64,000 nucleotides of DNA from Lewinellaceae bacterium (GTDB taxonomy: Bacteria; Bacteroidota; Bacteroidia; Chitinophagales; Saprospiraceae): NCBI GenBank assembly GCA_020636375.1, contig JACJXZ010000008.1, forward strand, positions 124,001 through 188,000, in the 5' to 3' direction. Below, piece by piece: positions 20,167 through 30,058 of this stretch. The translations under genes were made by a program, and so were the position numbers. The notes beneath the pieces are model-generated. The model saw nothing but the letters and a program-made list of their open reading frames with translations. It did not search any database and was not told the DNA's origin. The first letter of the stretch is position 1. Each line of letters begins with the position of its first letter.

Positions 20167-20877
20167 TCACCTCCCCACCAGAAAAACCGCCGGATGCTTA
20201 TGCAAATCCGGTACTTGCTCCTTCCTCCAGTCCCGCACGGCAAGGGTTCGCACATACTCGGTGGGCAGCGTCAGGTCGGCGGCGATGCAGAAGAGCATAT
20301 CCGGGGAGAGTACGTTGACGGTAGTTTCGACGAAACCCATATTGCGGTAGGGCGTCTCGATGAAGATTTGCGTCTGCTGGTGTTTGAACACCCGCTGTTC
20401 CAGAAATTTCAGTTCCCGGTCCAGCTCAGGGGCGGCGGGGCGGCAGGTAGCCGTGGAAGCAGAAGTCCTGCCCGTTGAAACCCGAAGCCATCAGGGCGAG
20501 CAGGATGGAAGACGGGTACCACCAGCGGCACGACCTGGATGCCCCGCTGGTGCGCGGTTTGCACCACAAAGGCGCCGGGGTCACCACGCCCAGGGCAGCC
20601 GCTTCGGAGAGCAGTAGATGTCCTTGCCTTGTTCGGCATCTTCCAGGAAGCGGGCGCGCTCTTCGGGCGGGGTGTGCTTGGTGATCTCGTAGAAAGCCAG
20701 TTCGCTGAAGGGCTTTGACGGGTTGGTCTCTTTGATGAAGCGCCGGGCGGTTTTGGCGCGCTCGGCGATGAAAACATCCAGGCGGTGGAGGATGTCGATA
20801 ACATACTGTGGGAGGGTGTGGGCTGCGTTTTCGCCCAGGGGCGCGGGGATGAGGTATAGTTTGCCTTTTGTTGCCAT
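20167..20877 (-). CDS. rsmI: SAM-dependent methyltransferase, RsmI-like (tetrapyrrole methylase fold)
   Basis: MATKGKLYLIPAPLGENAAHTLP matches the Bacteroidota branch of the RsmI/tetrapyrrole-methylase family, which 2'-O-methylates 16S rRNA C1402. Further motifs: FIAERAKTARRFIKE, ALGVVDPGAFVVQTAHQ after repair, VPLVGPSSILLALMASGFNGQ, FIETPYRN, CIAADLTLP and a C-terminal KHPAVFLVGR. About 236 residues, normal for the branch. The beginning and end are clean; two or three frame breaks occur between 20400 and 20620. It is transcribed divergently from scpA with 45 bases between start codons. The symbol rests on family membership only. Confidence 0.75.
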
Positions 20878-20922
20878 AGGGCAAATGTAGGCTATATTGT
20901 TTACTTTTGTAAAAAGCAGTTC

Positions 20923-21681
20923 ATGGATAACTCCTACACCATAAAGCTCCCCCAATTCGAGTACCTTCGACCTGCTGCTCTTCTTCATCGAGCGGGACGA
21001 GCTGGATATCAACGACATCCCCATCTCCAAAATCACCGACGACTTCCTGGAGTACATCCGGCAGATGGAGCGGATGAACATCGACCTGGTAAGCGAGTTC
21101 ATCCTGGTGGCGTACGCGCTTGCCGCATCAAAGTAAGATGCTCCTGCCTCGCAAGCCGGTCGACGAGGAAGGCAACGAGATTGACCCCGGACGGAACTGG
21201 TGCAGCGGCTGATGGAATACAAACGATACAAAAGCGTACTGGAAGAGATGCGCCAGATGGAGGAAGCGCAGGGCAGGCAGGCCTGCGGGGCAACGTCTCC
21301 CGCGAACTGCGGCGCATCGCCAACAAAGCCCTGGTCGATGCCGAACTGGAGTCGGTGACCCTCTTCAAGCTGCTGCGCGCCTTCGAGCGGGTCATGCAGC
21401 GCTTCGAAACCGCCCACCCTACGTCCATCCACCGGATCGTCCAGTTCAATTATACCATCGAAGAGCAACATATACCACATATTCTCCCGGGTGCGCAACG
21501 GTAAGCGCGCCAACTTCACAGATATCTTCCAGGAGTGCAAAAACGCATCCACGCCATCGTCACCTTCCTGGCCCTGCTCGAACTGCTCAACCTCCAGATG
21601 ATCGACATCACCGTCGGTATGGGGTATAACAATTTCTGGCTGGAGGAGTATAAGGAACCCGATGTTTTCGAAGAGGAATAA
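20923..21681 (+). CDS. scpA: Segregation and condensation protein A (frame broken)
   Basis: Kleisin subunit that bridges SMC and ScpB in chromosome condensation. Joined frames give MDNSYTIKLPQFEGPFDLLLFFIERDELDINDIPISKITDDF (split over a repaired GGCC-type break at 20962), YIRQMERMNIDLVSEFILVAATLCRIKSKMLLPRKP, VQRLMEYKRYKSVLEEM, a kleisin middle region, and the C-terminal winged helix HAIVTFLALLELLNLQMIDITVG, ending EEYKEPDVFEEE. About 250 residues, normal. Five small breaks are seen. No scpB or smc gene is adjacent. A TACTTTTG element at 20902-20909 fits a Bacteroidota -7 box, but it lies close to the start codon and no good -33 TTG is visible. Confidence 0.92.
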
Positions 21682-21700
21682 CCTGAAATAACGTGAGGTT

Positions 21701-21732
21701 AAAAAAAAAAGGCTATGCTCATCAGCATAGCT
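21701..21732 (-). terminator. Intrinsic terminator read from the minus strand
   Basis: The perfect 8-bp stem GCTATGCT / AGCATAGC (loop CATC) is followed on the minus strand by ten T residues (21701-21710). It lies between the convergent scpA gene and the DUF5682 cluster and suits transcripts arriving from the right. Confidence 0.75.
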
Positions 21733-21745
21733 AAGCAAAAAAAAA

Positions 21746-22061
21746 ACATTTATAGGGCTACAGTATAGGATACAAACAATTTTCGAGGTTCAATATCTTC
21801 TCTTTTTAAAACCGCATATTAACGGCTCTTTAAACAATTATGAAAAAAAAAAAATGAGCCAGCGTCATGTCGAGCAACACGACCCTACTGCACGAAAGCG
21901 ACTTTAGATTGCAGGAAAGATTAGCATCATAAGAGAAGATGACAGCAAGAAATCAACATTTCACTTTTTGATCCCTTTTTCTTTCTTGGTACGGTGCAAA
22001 AGTCGCCATCGTAGCTTAATTGAACATTAAACTCACGTTAAATCCTCATTAAGTATTAGGG
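21746..22061. other. AT-rich gene-free stretch, possible ncRNA or promoter region
   Basis: About 315 bases with a marked drop in GC, homopolymer A and T runs, and no protein-like frame, lying between two convergent genes. Such an island inside GC-rich sequence could hold a small RNA gene; I recognise no known RNA family. Confidence 0.3.
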
Positions 22062-22126
22062 GGCGTCGATGCTTGTCCGTTGATGGCTGGGGAGGAACCA
22101 ACGATCAACGGACAAGCATCGACGCC
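22062..22126. repeat. Perfect 23-bp inverted repeat (65-bp element)
   Basis: The arms start GGCGTCGATGCTTGTCC (22062-22084) and are exactly complementary to 22104-22126, with a 19-nt loop. It lies directly after the DUF5682 stop codon. No flanking duplication is seen. Confidence 0.9.
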
Positions 22127-22131
22127 GGGGC

Positions 22132-24389
22132 TCAGTCCAGCCCCAGCAGCAGTTTTACGGTGGGCAAGACCTGTTTAGCCCGCTTTTGATCGAAGGCAGT
22201 CTCCGCGCTGGCGTCATTTTTTCCGGTTCTTGCATCCCTCGCCTCGCCAGGCGCAGCATCTTTTCGCGTTCAGGGGCGTAAATTCTGAAAAGGCGCGGCG
22301 CAGCAGCAGGAGTATCTCGTCGAAGTGCGCTGCCGACATTTCGGCGACCCATTCGTCGAGGATGGTACAGGGTAAGCAGGTGGATGAGCAGCAGCAGTAC
22401 CGCTGCCGTAAAGGAAGCCTTCCAGCCAGAGGGCGCCGCTCTGAGCTTCGTCGGCGGTAGACAGGGCGAAGCGCATCAGCCGGGCCGTTTCCGGGGCGGG
22501 TGGGTACTGACCGGTCGAACAACATGCGGGAGCAGAGGCGCGGATGAGCGGGTGGGCACCGCCGGCCGGGGCGATCTTGTCCAGCGTTTCAATCCATTGC
22601 TGTGGGCTGAGTTCCTGGTACCGAGCAGGCTTATCGCCCGGTTGTTCTGCACGATCAGCCGGTGCCACTCCCGGGCGGGTTCTTCCTCGATGTGGAGCGC
22701 GGCAGCGGGCATAGTGATGCAGATGCGCGGCGCTATATGCCGGATCAGGTACGGACCGACTCCACGTCCGTCTGCCGGGTATCGCCATAACGGGCAATAT
22801 CGGTAGGACGGGCAGGGCGTCCATCAGGTAATAGATGTCGCGGGTGAGCGAGGCAGCGTCTTCGATGCGGTACGACGAGGGGATTGAAGGCATTGGTGAT
22901 GCCTGCCAGCAGCGCCTCGCGGGTACAGCCCGATCAGCGAGGATAGCTCTTCGGTTCCTGCCGCCCGTTTCTGGATGTAAAGGTGGCGGCGCTGTGGACG
23001 GTATTGCCCCACATGCCGCTTCGATCACCTTGATGACGTATTCCGGCAGCCACTCCAGGCGCCAGTTCTCGTGGAAGCTGCCCAGCCGGTTTTCGGGCGC
23101 CTCCAGCACCTTGCCCCAGGGAATTTCCAGCACGTTGAGCTGGTGCAGCAGGTGGCTGATATCGAGATGGTTGGCTTTGCGCAGGTCCAGCTCTTTGGTT
23201 TCCGGCACGGCAGACCGGAAGGCCTTTGCCAGGCGGAGGGACCGGATCCGGCTCTCCAGGTCCTTCTGGAGAGGAATCTGCAGGATGTCGGTAAGCACTT
23301 CGCCGACCTCGTTGCCGATGACGAGCTGTTCTTCGATCAGTTGCAGGGGTTCTTCGTTGCCCTCGCAGAAGACAGCAAGTACCGCCTCCTTCATCTCCCC
23401 GATCCCGGCGACCGGCTGCTGCCGGATGGCCGCCAGCGCCTGGTGGGGCGGGCGGCTTCCATGGCCCTGAGCCGCAGAGGCGTTGAACCCTTCCTTCCGG
23501 AGCAGGTAAGCGACCCGCGCCATCCACCACTGCACCGCCTCCCGCGGCGGCTGAAGAGCAAGGCGTACCAGGCCGGAGAGACCACCCCGCCCGGTAACCG
23601 CTCTGGAAGGCGAGCCGCTTGTAGCTCCAGGGAATCCAGGTGGCTGCTATCTTTTTTTTTCCGCAGCCCTTTCAGCAGGGCGTTGTCGTCTTTGGGTTGG
23701 AAACGGGTACCAGCCGGTTCAGGGCAGGGGCGTGCCAGGCGCCGCAGACGACAATGCACGTTCTTGTATCCACCGGTACCAGCGCCTGGCGCAGGGTTTT
23801 CCGCATGTACGCCTCGCGAACCCGGTTGTGGCGGGTTTCCTGCCTGCCCAGCTCGTCGCGCAGGGCGGTATGGAGCTCGATGATGGCAGAGAAGATGTCG
23901 CCCTCGTGGTGGGGCTGCTCAAAGGTAGCCTCCCACCATCGCTCGCTGTCCGAAAAGCCGGCAATTTCGGCGATGTAGCCCATGGGGTCCCTGACGATGG
24001 GTTCCTCGTTTTCGGAAGAAGGCAGGGGATCTCCATCTGCCCCTGTTTGTCTTCTTCCATCTGGAACTGCATGCTCATCGGCAGGTCCATAAACAGGACC
24101 GGAATGCCCCGCGCCAGAGTACTGTACCGGATGGCCTGCCACTCCGGAGAGAATTCGGCAAACGGCAAATAGGGAGGCCTTGCTCAAATCTTTCTCATCA
24201 TACAACAGGACGGCTACCGGCGGAATGATGCCGGGGTGCCAAGCATGCTCCAGCGCCGGTTCCGCATCGGTAAGTAAGCGCCTCGATCAGCAGGCAGGCA
24301 GTCGGGAGGCGCCGCCTCCAGGGCGCGAAGCAGGCTGCGGGCGGAGCCGGAGCCGTACTGTGGTGCCGTATGCCGTAGATGTGGTACAT
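22132..24389 (-). CDS. DUF5682 family protein (frame broken)
   Basis: The N-terminus HIYGIRHHGPGSARSLLRALEA (after undoing a GGGCCC-type break) and DCLLIEG are hallmarks of DUF5682. Later segments: EFSPEWQAIRY, PVRFMDLPMSMQFQ, CIVVCGAWHAPAL, QALAAIRQQPVAGIGEMKEAVLAVFCEGNEEPL (given here as read, in pieces), LLEQLVIGNEVGEVL, LRKANHLDISHLLHQLNVLEIPWG, ending KQVLPTVKLLLGLD. About 750 residues, normal. The biochemical role is unknown. The family is usually encoded beside a MoxR ATPase and DUF5691, as here; it may be a substrate or partner of the ATPase. Frequent small breaks run through the gene. The octamer repeat directly upstream leaves its ribosome-binding region unclear. Confidence 0.82.
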
Positions 24390-24392
24390 TTA

Positions 24393-24468
24393 AATGAGTG
24401 AATGAGTGAATGAGTGAATGAGTGAATGAGTGAATGAATGAATGAATGAGTGAATGAGTGAATGAGTG
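24393..24468. repeat. Octamer simple-sequence repeat (AATGAGTG)n touching the DUF5682 start
   Basis: Five AATGAGTG units, three AATG half-units, then three AATGAGTG units, ending 3 bases before the minus-strand ATG at 24389. Related octamers occur near 30288 and 30358-30392. A second short repeat, TCCATGTATT x3 (about 24561-24592), lies in the same intergenic stretch. Confidence 0.95.
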
Positions 24469-24611
24469 AAGCCACTCGGGGAAGTCGGTATTTTGCCTGT
24501 GGTAAAAATACAATTGAAATATGTTGAAATACTTTGAAATACCGCCCTACCCAAAATATCTCCATGTATTTCCATGTATTTCCATGCATTTCCCCATTTC
24601 AGCCCCAACCC

Positions 24612-25709
24612 TTAATCCAGCAATTCCCTGCAAGCCTCATACAAATCCTCCCAGCCTTCCCTTTCTTTGACCACCGTTTCGAGGTATTCCAGCCAGGCGG
24701 TTTTGTCCTGCACCGGGTCTTTGACCACGGCTCCGGCGAGGCTGCTTAAGCGATGTCGGCGGCGCGGGTTTCGCCGTCGCCGAAGTGGGTGGTAAAAGTA
24801 CCTAGTACCGTTGCTGATGACGGATATGGTATCGGCGGTGCTCAGGGTGCTGCCCGGCGATTTGAGCTTGCGCTTGCCGTCCTCTGTTTTGCCGTTGCGC
24901 AGCTCCCGGAAGATGGTCACCAGGCGGCGAATCTCCTCGATGGGGGTAAGGTACTTTAGCGGCAACCGGAGGGACTCCCCGATCTGTTCCACCCGGTTTT
25001 TGACGATGGCGACTTCCTCTTCCAGGGTGGCGGGCAGGGGCATGACCACGGTATTGAACCGGCGCCGCAGGGCGCTCGACAGCTCGTTGACGCCCTTGTC
25101 GCGGTTGTTGGTACCGTGGCGATGATGTTGAACCCTGGCGGGTATGCACGTCGGTATGGAGTTCGGGTATGGGCAGTATTTTTCCCGAAAGCACGGTGAT
25201 GAGGGCGTCCTGCACGTCGGATGGAATGCGGGTGAGTTCCTCTATGCGGGCGACCTTGCCCTGCTGCATTACCAGCATCACCGGGCTGGGCACGAGGCCC
25301 GCTCCGACGGCCCCTCGGCGATCAGGCGGGCGTAGTTCCAGCCGTAGCGGAGGGCTTCCTCGCTGAGCCCCGCCGTGCCTTGCACCAGCAGGCGCGAGGT
25401 GCCGGAGACGGCCGCCGCCAGGTGCTCGGAGACCCACGTCTTGGTAGTGCCGGGGATGCCGGTCAGCAGGAGGTACGGTCGGTGGTACTAGGGTGCTACA
25501 GCCACCTCGATGAGGCGCGCCTTACTACCGTAGTATTTGGGTTCGATCTCCGTACCGTCCTCCAGCTTGCCGCCCATGATGTAGGTGGTTACCGCCTGGG
25601 GCGAGAGCGTCAATTAGGGGGCTTGGGTTACTGTCAGAAGCGCGCAGGGTATCCAGCTCTTTGGCATAGGATTCTTCCGCCGGGGGCGGAGGATGGTTTG
25701 GTCTGGCAT
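24612..25709 (-). CDS. MoxR-type AAA+ ATPase (frame broken)
   Basis: Start MPDQTILRP; readable motifs LLLTGIPGTTKTWVSEHLAAA (Walker A), LLVQGTAGLSEEALRYGWNYARL, SPVMLVMQQGKVARIEELTRIP (Walker B region, VEELTR-type), DVQDALITVLSGKILPIPEL, FNIIATVPTT-type sensor, and a C-terminal EACRELLD. These define the MoxR-like branch that pairs with DUF5682/DUF5691. MoxR proteins are hexameric chaperone-like ATPases, often with a vWA partner, but no vWA gene is in the window. Length about 365, normal. Breaks occur near 25135, 25345 and 25490, several with the GGTA(C) signature. It is the middle gene of the cluster. Confidence 0.87.
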
Positions 25710-25807
25710 GGCATTTCTCGTTCTATAATAATCCGGGTTGAGGCAAATTTACGATTTGTGACGTTTCGCTCCTCAATTGAGGGGTAGGCAGCCACAAAAG
25801 ATGTTGA

Positions 25808-25867
25808 TTTACGCCAGTCGGAGACTGGTCAATTATAACGCATCGAGGCACAGCCTCTCGCGAACGA
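25808..25867 (+). repeat. Two-hairpin dispersed repeat, copy A
   Basis: Hairpin 1 is CCAGTC-GGA-GACTGG and hairpin 2 is GAGGC-ACA-GCCTC, followed by TCGCGAACGA. Copies B and C lie at 46455-46516 and 46541-46597. It sits between the DUF5691 and MoxR genes. Confidence 0.85.
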
Positions 25868-25882
25868 AACGAAAATTAATTC

Positions 25883-27411
25883 CTATTTCATCGCTTCCTG
25901 CATCTCCTTCCGAAAAGCCAGCACCCGGAGAAGCCACTCCACGTCCTTTTCCCATCGATGCCAGACGGGCGAGCGGGTATCCCAGCTTAAGCGCGGAAGC
26001 TTTCCAGCAGTTCCGGCTCGGCGCGGTAGCGGCGGCGGTACCAGGATGCGCTTGTAGTGCCAGAGGTTCCAGTAGTAGGCGCGGGCGCCGGAGAGCCACT
26101 GCTGGAATCCGGTTAGCACGAGCTGGGCCAGCGCCCTACCCCAGGGCTGCTCTCCCTGGCACAGCAGGAGGTAAAGAAAGCTCTTTTCTTCGATAAAGCC
26201 CGGGTTTTGCTTCAGGTGTTGCAGGGCGATCTCGTTAAAAACCGGATCGGGGAGGTTCTCCATGAGCAGTTTGCCGGCGCTGCCGCCGCCCCTATACCTC
26301 CTCATCGCCGGTGCGCCACCAGTAGCGCAGGATGGCCTCTATCCAGCGGTGGTCCTGGTGGAGGACGGCGGCATTGGCCAGGGCGTCCAGCAGCAGCTTT
26401 TTCTGGTTGCTGCTTACGAGCAGGCGCAGGGTCTCCACCGTCGGGCGGTTGAAGTGCTGCTCCCAGCGTTTGGGCGGCAACCGGCACAGGATGTCGTAAG
26501 TACCAGGGCGGCGCGCTTGCCGCCGGGGTAGCTTTTCCTGCCGGTGCCGATGCCGTCCCTTTTCAGCGCCTCATCGTTCTTTCCCGGCAGTTCGAGCCTT
26601 AGTACCTTTCTGTGTCTTCGGGAACAGCGCCCGGGCGCGGGCGAACAGCCTGCCCTGGAGGGCCGGAGGCGGGCAGGCGGCCAGGAGCAGGGCGGCGGCG
26701 GTGCGCACCTCCTTGCGGCTATCGTCGAGGCATACCTCCAGGAAAGTTTCGTCGTAGGCACCCGGCTGCTGCTCCATTTCCCGGAGCAAAGCCTGTTTTT
26801 CGGATAAGGCGTTTCCTTCCAGGAGCTTTCCAGGAGGGCGGCGGCGGCTTCCGGCTGGGTGCGGCGGATATAGCGCAGCAGGCCAGCCGTTGGTCGTGGC
26901 TGGCATCGGGCCAGGTTTCGGCATCCGGCGAGTCGGTCAGCGGCGCCCAGTCGGGGTTCTGGCGGAGGAGCCACCGCTCCGGCTCGTCGAGGTTGCCCTG
27001 TACGGCCTTCCACAGGTAAGCGACTGTAGGCAGCGATAGAACAAGGCAGGCTGGTGTTCCGCCGGGATGCGCTTTTGGTATTGCCGCAACAGCCGGAGGT
27101 ACTCCGCCAGGGCTGCGCTGTAAGGGCGGCCTTCCAGGATGAGCCCCAGGTGGCGGGCCGAGGTGCCGGAAGGGGCGGCCGTTTTTCCTCCGCTTCATCG
27201 GGCATCGGCGGTACTCTCGCCTTCGAAGGGCGTCAGCGGGAAGCCAAACGCGCCGCAGCTGGTGGTAGAGGGCGGCGGCTTCCAGCACCACCTGGTAGGG
27301 TCGGCATCCGTGTCGATGCCGATGCGGGTAGAGGGCTTGCTCCACCTCCGCCGGGAGCTTGCCCCGCTCGGTGCCGATGAGCGCTATTTTTATGAGTTCT
27401 TCCCAGATCAT
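25883..27411 (-). CDS. DUF5691 family protein (frame broken)
   Basis: The start MIWEELIKIALIGTERGKLP and the following VVLEAAALYHQLRR are typical of DUF5691. Later pieces: EYLRLLRQYQKRIP-type helices, NPDWAPLTDSPDAETW, RAALLLAACPPPALQGRLF, ETLRLLVSSNQKKLLLDALANAAVLHQDHRW, ending AFRKEMQEAMK. About 510 residues of helical repeat-like sequence, normal for the family. Function unknown; it is co-encoded with MoxR and DUF5682 in many bacteria, often with SWIM-finger and vWA genes that are not seen here. The start lies within a few bases of the end of the glycosyltransferase gene, suggesting coupling. Many small breaks. Confidence 0.82.
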
Positions 27412-27417
27412 GAGTTT

Positions 27418-28422
27418 CAAGCTAACAAAAGAAAAAATAATCCTGCCCGGCAGCCAGCCCCATTGTTCCAGCTGCCTTCGGATGCCCGGTACTGGCGTCG
27501 GGGGCGGCGACCAGCACGATCACCTGGGGTTGGGCAACAGGGCGATGCTTTCCGTATCCTGCATGCGGACGCCGTAGATGTCCTTTCCCCATTTGGAAGG
27601 CGTATTGCATACCCAGTGGAAGTGGATGCCTTCCTCTTCCAGATACCGGGCGGCTTCCTTGCCCTTGCGGTACGCACCCCAGAGGACGAGCGTACCGGGT
27701 CGGGCGGCGGTCGATCTCCAGGAAGTATTTCATTTTCAGGCTCAGGAACGTAGGGTCGGCGTAAAATGCGACATTCCGGGAAGCCCGCCCGGGGTGGTCC
27801 CGCCAGAGGTGGACGACGTCCCGGGAAGCGGCGATCCGCAGGCGGTGTTTGTAAAAGCGGAAAGCCAGGTCGTAATCCTCGGGGTAGGCGTCCTGCCCGA
27901 AGCCGCCGCAGACGAGCAGCGCCTCCCGGTATACCATCCAGCCGGGGAGGGAGGGGCACTCCCGGTAAATCTCCTGGTAGTGGCGGTACTTGCTGTCCAT
28001 CAGCCCGTTCAGCCAGCGTTCGTAGCGGCGGTAGCCATCGCCCAGATTTCCGTCCGAAAAATAGCGGATCTTGCCGGTGGCGACCCAGCCCGGCCGTGCT
28101 GCTGCTGTAGCAGCCGTTTGAGGTTTTTCAGCTTGTCAACCGGCATGAGGTCGTCGGCATCCATCCGGGTGATGTAGCTGCCGCGGCTGTGCTTCAGGGC
28201 CAGGCGCAGGGCTGGCACAATGCCCTTGGCGCCGGCATTGCGGCGGGGGCGGATGCGGCTGTCGCGCAGGGCATAACGCTGGAGGACCGGCCAGCTGCCG
28301 TCGGTGGAGTAGTCGTCGATGGCAATCAGTTCCCAGCTGGTTTCCGACTGGGCCAGGATGGAATCCAGGCAGGCACCCAGGTGGGGGGCGTTGTTATAGA
28401 CGGGTAGGAGGATACTGATCAT
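27418..28422 (-). CDS. Family 2 glycosyltransferase (frame broken)
   Basis: MISILLPVYNNAPHLGACLDSIL, SWELIAIDDYSTDGSW, ALRLALKHSRGSYITRMDADD (DxD motif) and PSLPGWMVYREALLVCGGF are the GT-A fold signature of GT2 enzymes. Next come EDYDLAFRFYKHRLRIA and HLWRDHPGRAS. The C-terminal 90 residues (VLWGAYRKGKEAARYLEEEG, PQVIVLVAAPDASTG) look like an added nucleotide-binding-like domain. The acceptor sugar is unknown. The 3' end is blurred by breaks in T-runs; it ends at or slightly overlaps the DUF5691 start. It is first in the minus-strand cluster, though its link to the ATPase system may be only positional. Confidence 0.85.
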
Positions 28423-28481
28423 AAGATTTTGCTATGCTTAACAGCAGCTCTAATCTAGGGCATCCTGTTTAATTTTTGGTA

Positions 28482-28678
28482 AGGGGTTTGGAAATAAATA
28501 AGCTACTCAAAATGGCGCAGTTATTTTTTCGCTGGGCAAGGCGCGAAGAATGAGCATAGCCTAGCTACGTGAGTGATAGCCTGCCCCGTACCCGCAGGGT
28601 CGGGGAGCAACGAAGCCCAGCGGAAAAAGAACAAGCCAGGTGGGTAGGTTATTTTTTTCCAAACCCCTAAACAATGTT
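28482..28678. repeat. Nested inverted-repeat element, 13-bp ends
   Basis: AGGGGTTTGGAAA (28482-28494) pairs with TTTCCAAACCCCT (28666-28678). Inside, TTTTTTCGCTGGGC is nearly complementary to GCCCAGCGGAAAAAGA. The middle contains AGCATAGCC ... GTGATAGC. It is a 197-bp non-coding palindrome filling much of the 28423-28823 gap. Confidence 0.85.
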
Positions 28679-28750
28679 TATCTTTCTGTCTGCCACAAAA
28701 ACACACAAACACCAAATCCGTGAAACAATGGGCCCATCCCTCACATTCCA

Positions 28751-28783
28751 TTGAGCAATACTCGCCCTTTCGTATTATATTTG
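28751..28783 (+). promoter_or_regulatory. Bacteroidota-type promoter of the REC-CRP regulator
   Basis: A -33 TTG (28751-28753) is followed 22 bases later by TATATTTG (28776-28783), matching the -7 consensus TAnnTTTG. This places transcription start near 28790, about 34 bases before the ATG. Confidence 0.65.
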
Positions 28784-28823
28784 CAGAGAAATTCCACCAA
28801 GTACAACCAAGCTTAAAGTAGAA

Positions 28824-29871
28824 ATGAAGAAAATCCTAGTGATCGAAGATAACGGCGAAGTCAGGGAAAACCTGGAAGAGATACTGGAATTGTCCGGCTA
28901 TGAAGTCATCTCAGCCGAAGACGGCAAAGTCGGCGTGGAAAAAGCCCTGACCGACCCGCCCGACCTTATCCTCTGTGACGTCATGATGCCCCACCTCGAC
29001 GGCTTCGGCGTGCTCAATATCCTCAGCAAGAAGAGCACCACCGCCAACGTGCCTTTCATCTTCCTGACCGCCAAAGCCGAAAAGAGCGACTTCCGCCGCG
29101 GCATGAACCTCGGTGCCGACGACTACATCACCAAGCCTTTCTATAAGGACGAACTGCTGGAGGTGATCGAAACCCGCCTGCGCAAAAGCGAGCAGCTGCG
29201 CAAGCAGTTCGACAAAACCGAGCAGGGCCTGACCGCTTTCATCAACGAGGCCAAGGGCTACGAAGAGCTGCGCAAACTCTCCGAAGAACGCAAGACCAAG
29301 AACATCAAACGGCGGGAACACATCTTCGAAGAAGGCGAATTCCCCGCTACCTCTACTTCGTCAAAAGGGGTAAAGTGAAGGTCTACAAGACCAACGAGGA
29401 CGGCAAAGACTACATCATACAAATCTGCAAGCCCGGCGATTTCTTCGGCTACCTCGACCTGATCAAGGACGAAAAATACACCGAATCGGCTGCTGCTATG
29501 GAAGACACGGAGGTGAGCCTCATTCCCAAGGAGGACTTCAACAAGCTGCTGCTCGCCAACCGCGACGTGGTTCCCAGCCAGCTGATCAAAAATGCTGGTA
29601 CCGACAACGTCACCGAAAAGGAGGAGCAACTGCTCAACCTGGCCTACAATTCCGTCCGCCGACGCGTGGTGACGCCATCCTGCTGCTGAGCCAGAAACAG
29701 GAAGACGGCAGCATCAACATCCTGCGCGACGACCTGGCCCGCCTGGTCGGCACCGCCAAGGAGAGCGTCATCCGCATGCTCACCGAATTCAAGGAGGACG
29801 GCTACATCGAGATCGTCGACGGGGCTATCCAGATCGTGGACAGAGAGCGGCTGGAGAATATGCATGCGTAA
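28824..29871 (+). CDS. Response regulator with REC domain fused to a CRP/FNR-type regulator
   Basis: The N-terminal receiver domain (MKKILVIEDNGEVRENLEEIL, phospho-acceptor Asp in DLILCDVMMP, Lys in DDYITKPFY) spans residues 1-125. A coiled linker (EQLRKQFDKTEQGL) follows, then a cyclic-nucleotide-binding-like beta roll (REHIFEEGEFPRYLYFVKRGKVKVYK, GDFFGYLDL) and a CRP-type helix-turn-helix (DAILLLSQKQ, ILRDDLARLVGTAKESVIRML), ending QIVDRERLENMHA. About 348 residues. This fusion makes a CRP-like DNA binder respond to phosphorylation. Frame breaks: one C missing near 29345, +A and +TA near 29590-29598 (GGCC read as GGTACC; together in frame), one C missing near 29670. No kinase gene is adjacent. 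Confidence 0.9.
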
Positions 29872-30058
29872 AATGTGCATTTGGGGGCGAATGCACAAAC
29901 ACAAACGCACCATTGCACGTATACACAATTAAAAAAAAGCCCTTCAAAAAATTTAAAACCCTTCGCGCAGAAGGGCTCGATTTAAAAACCGATAACACTA
30001 AATTTTCCAGGTACAGGCATTTGCCTGATATAAGTAAAAATGCATGAAACTTTAAAGC

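Noticed and set aside
24240..24610. Frames reading SFTHSLIHSFTHSL and YMEIHGNTWKYME
   Set aside because: Translations of the octamer and decamer simple repeats.
25777..26196. Small protein reading IYASRRLVNYNASR
   Set aside because: This is a translation of the dispersed two-hairpin repeat.
22132..28422. Claim that the MoxR cluster is a complete vWA-MoxR conflict system
   Set aside because: No vWA, nuclease or other effector domain was seen in or near the cluster, so only the DUF5691-MoxR-DUF5682 core is supported.
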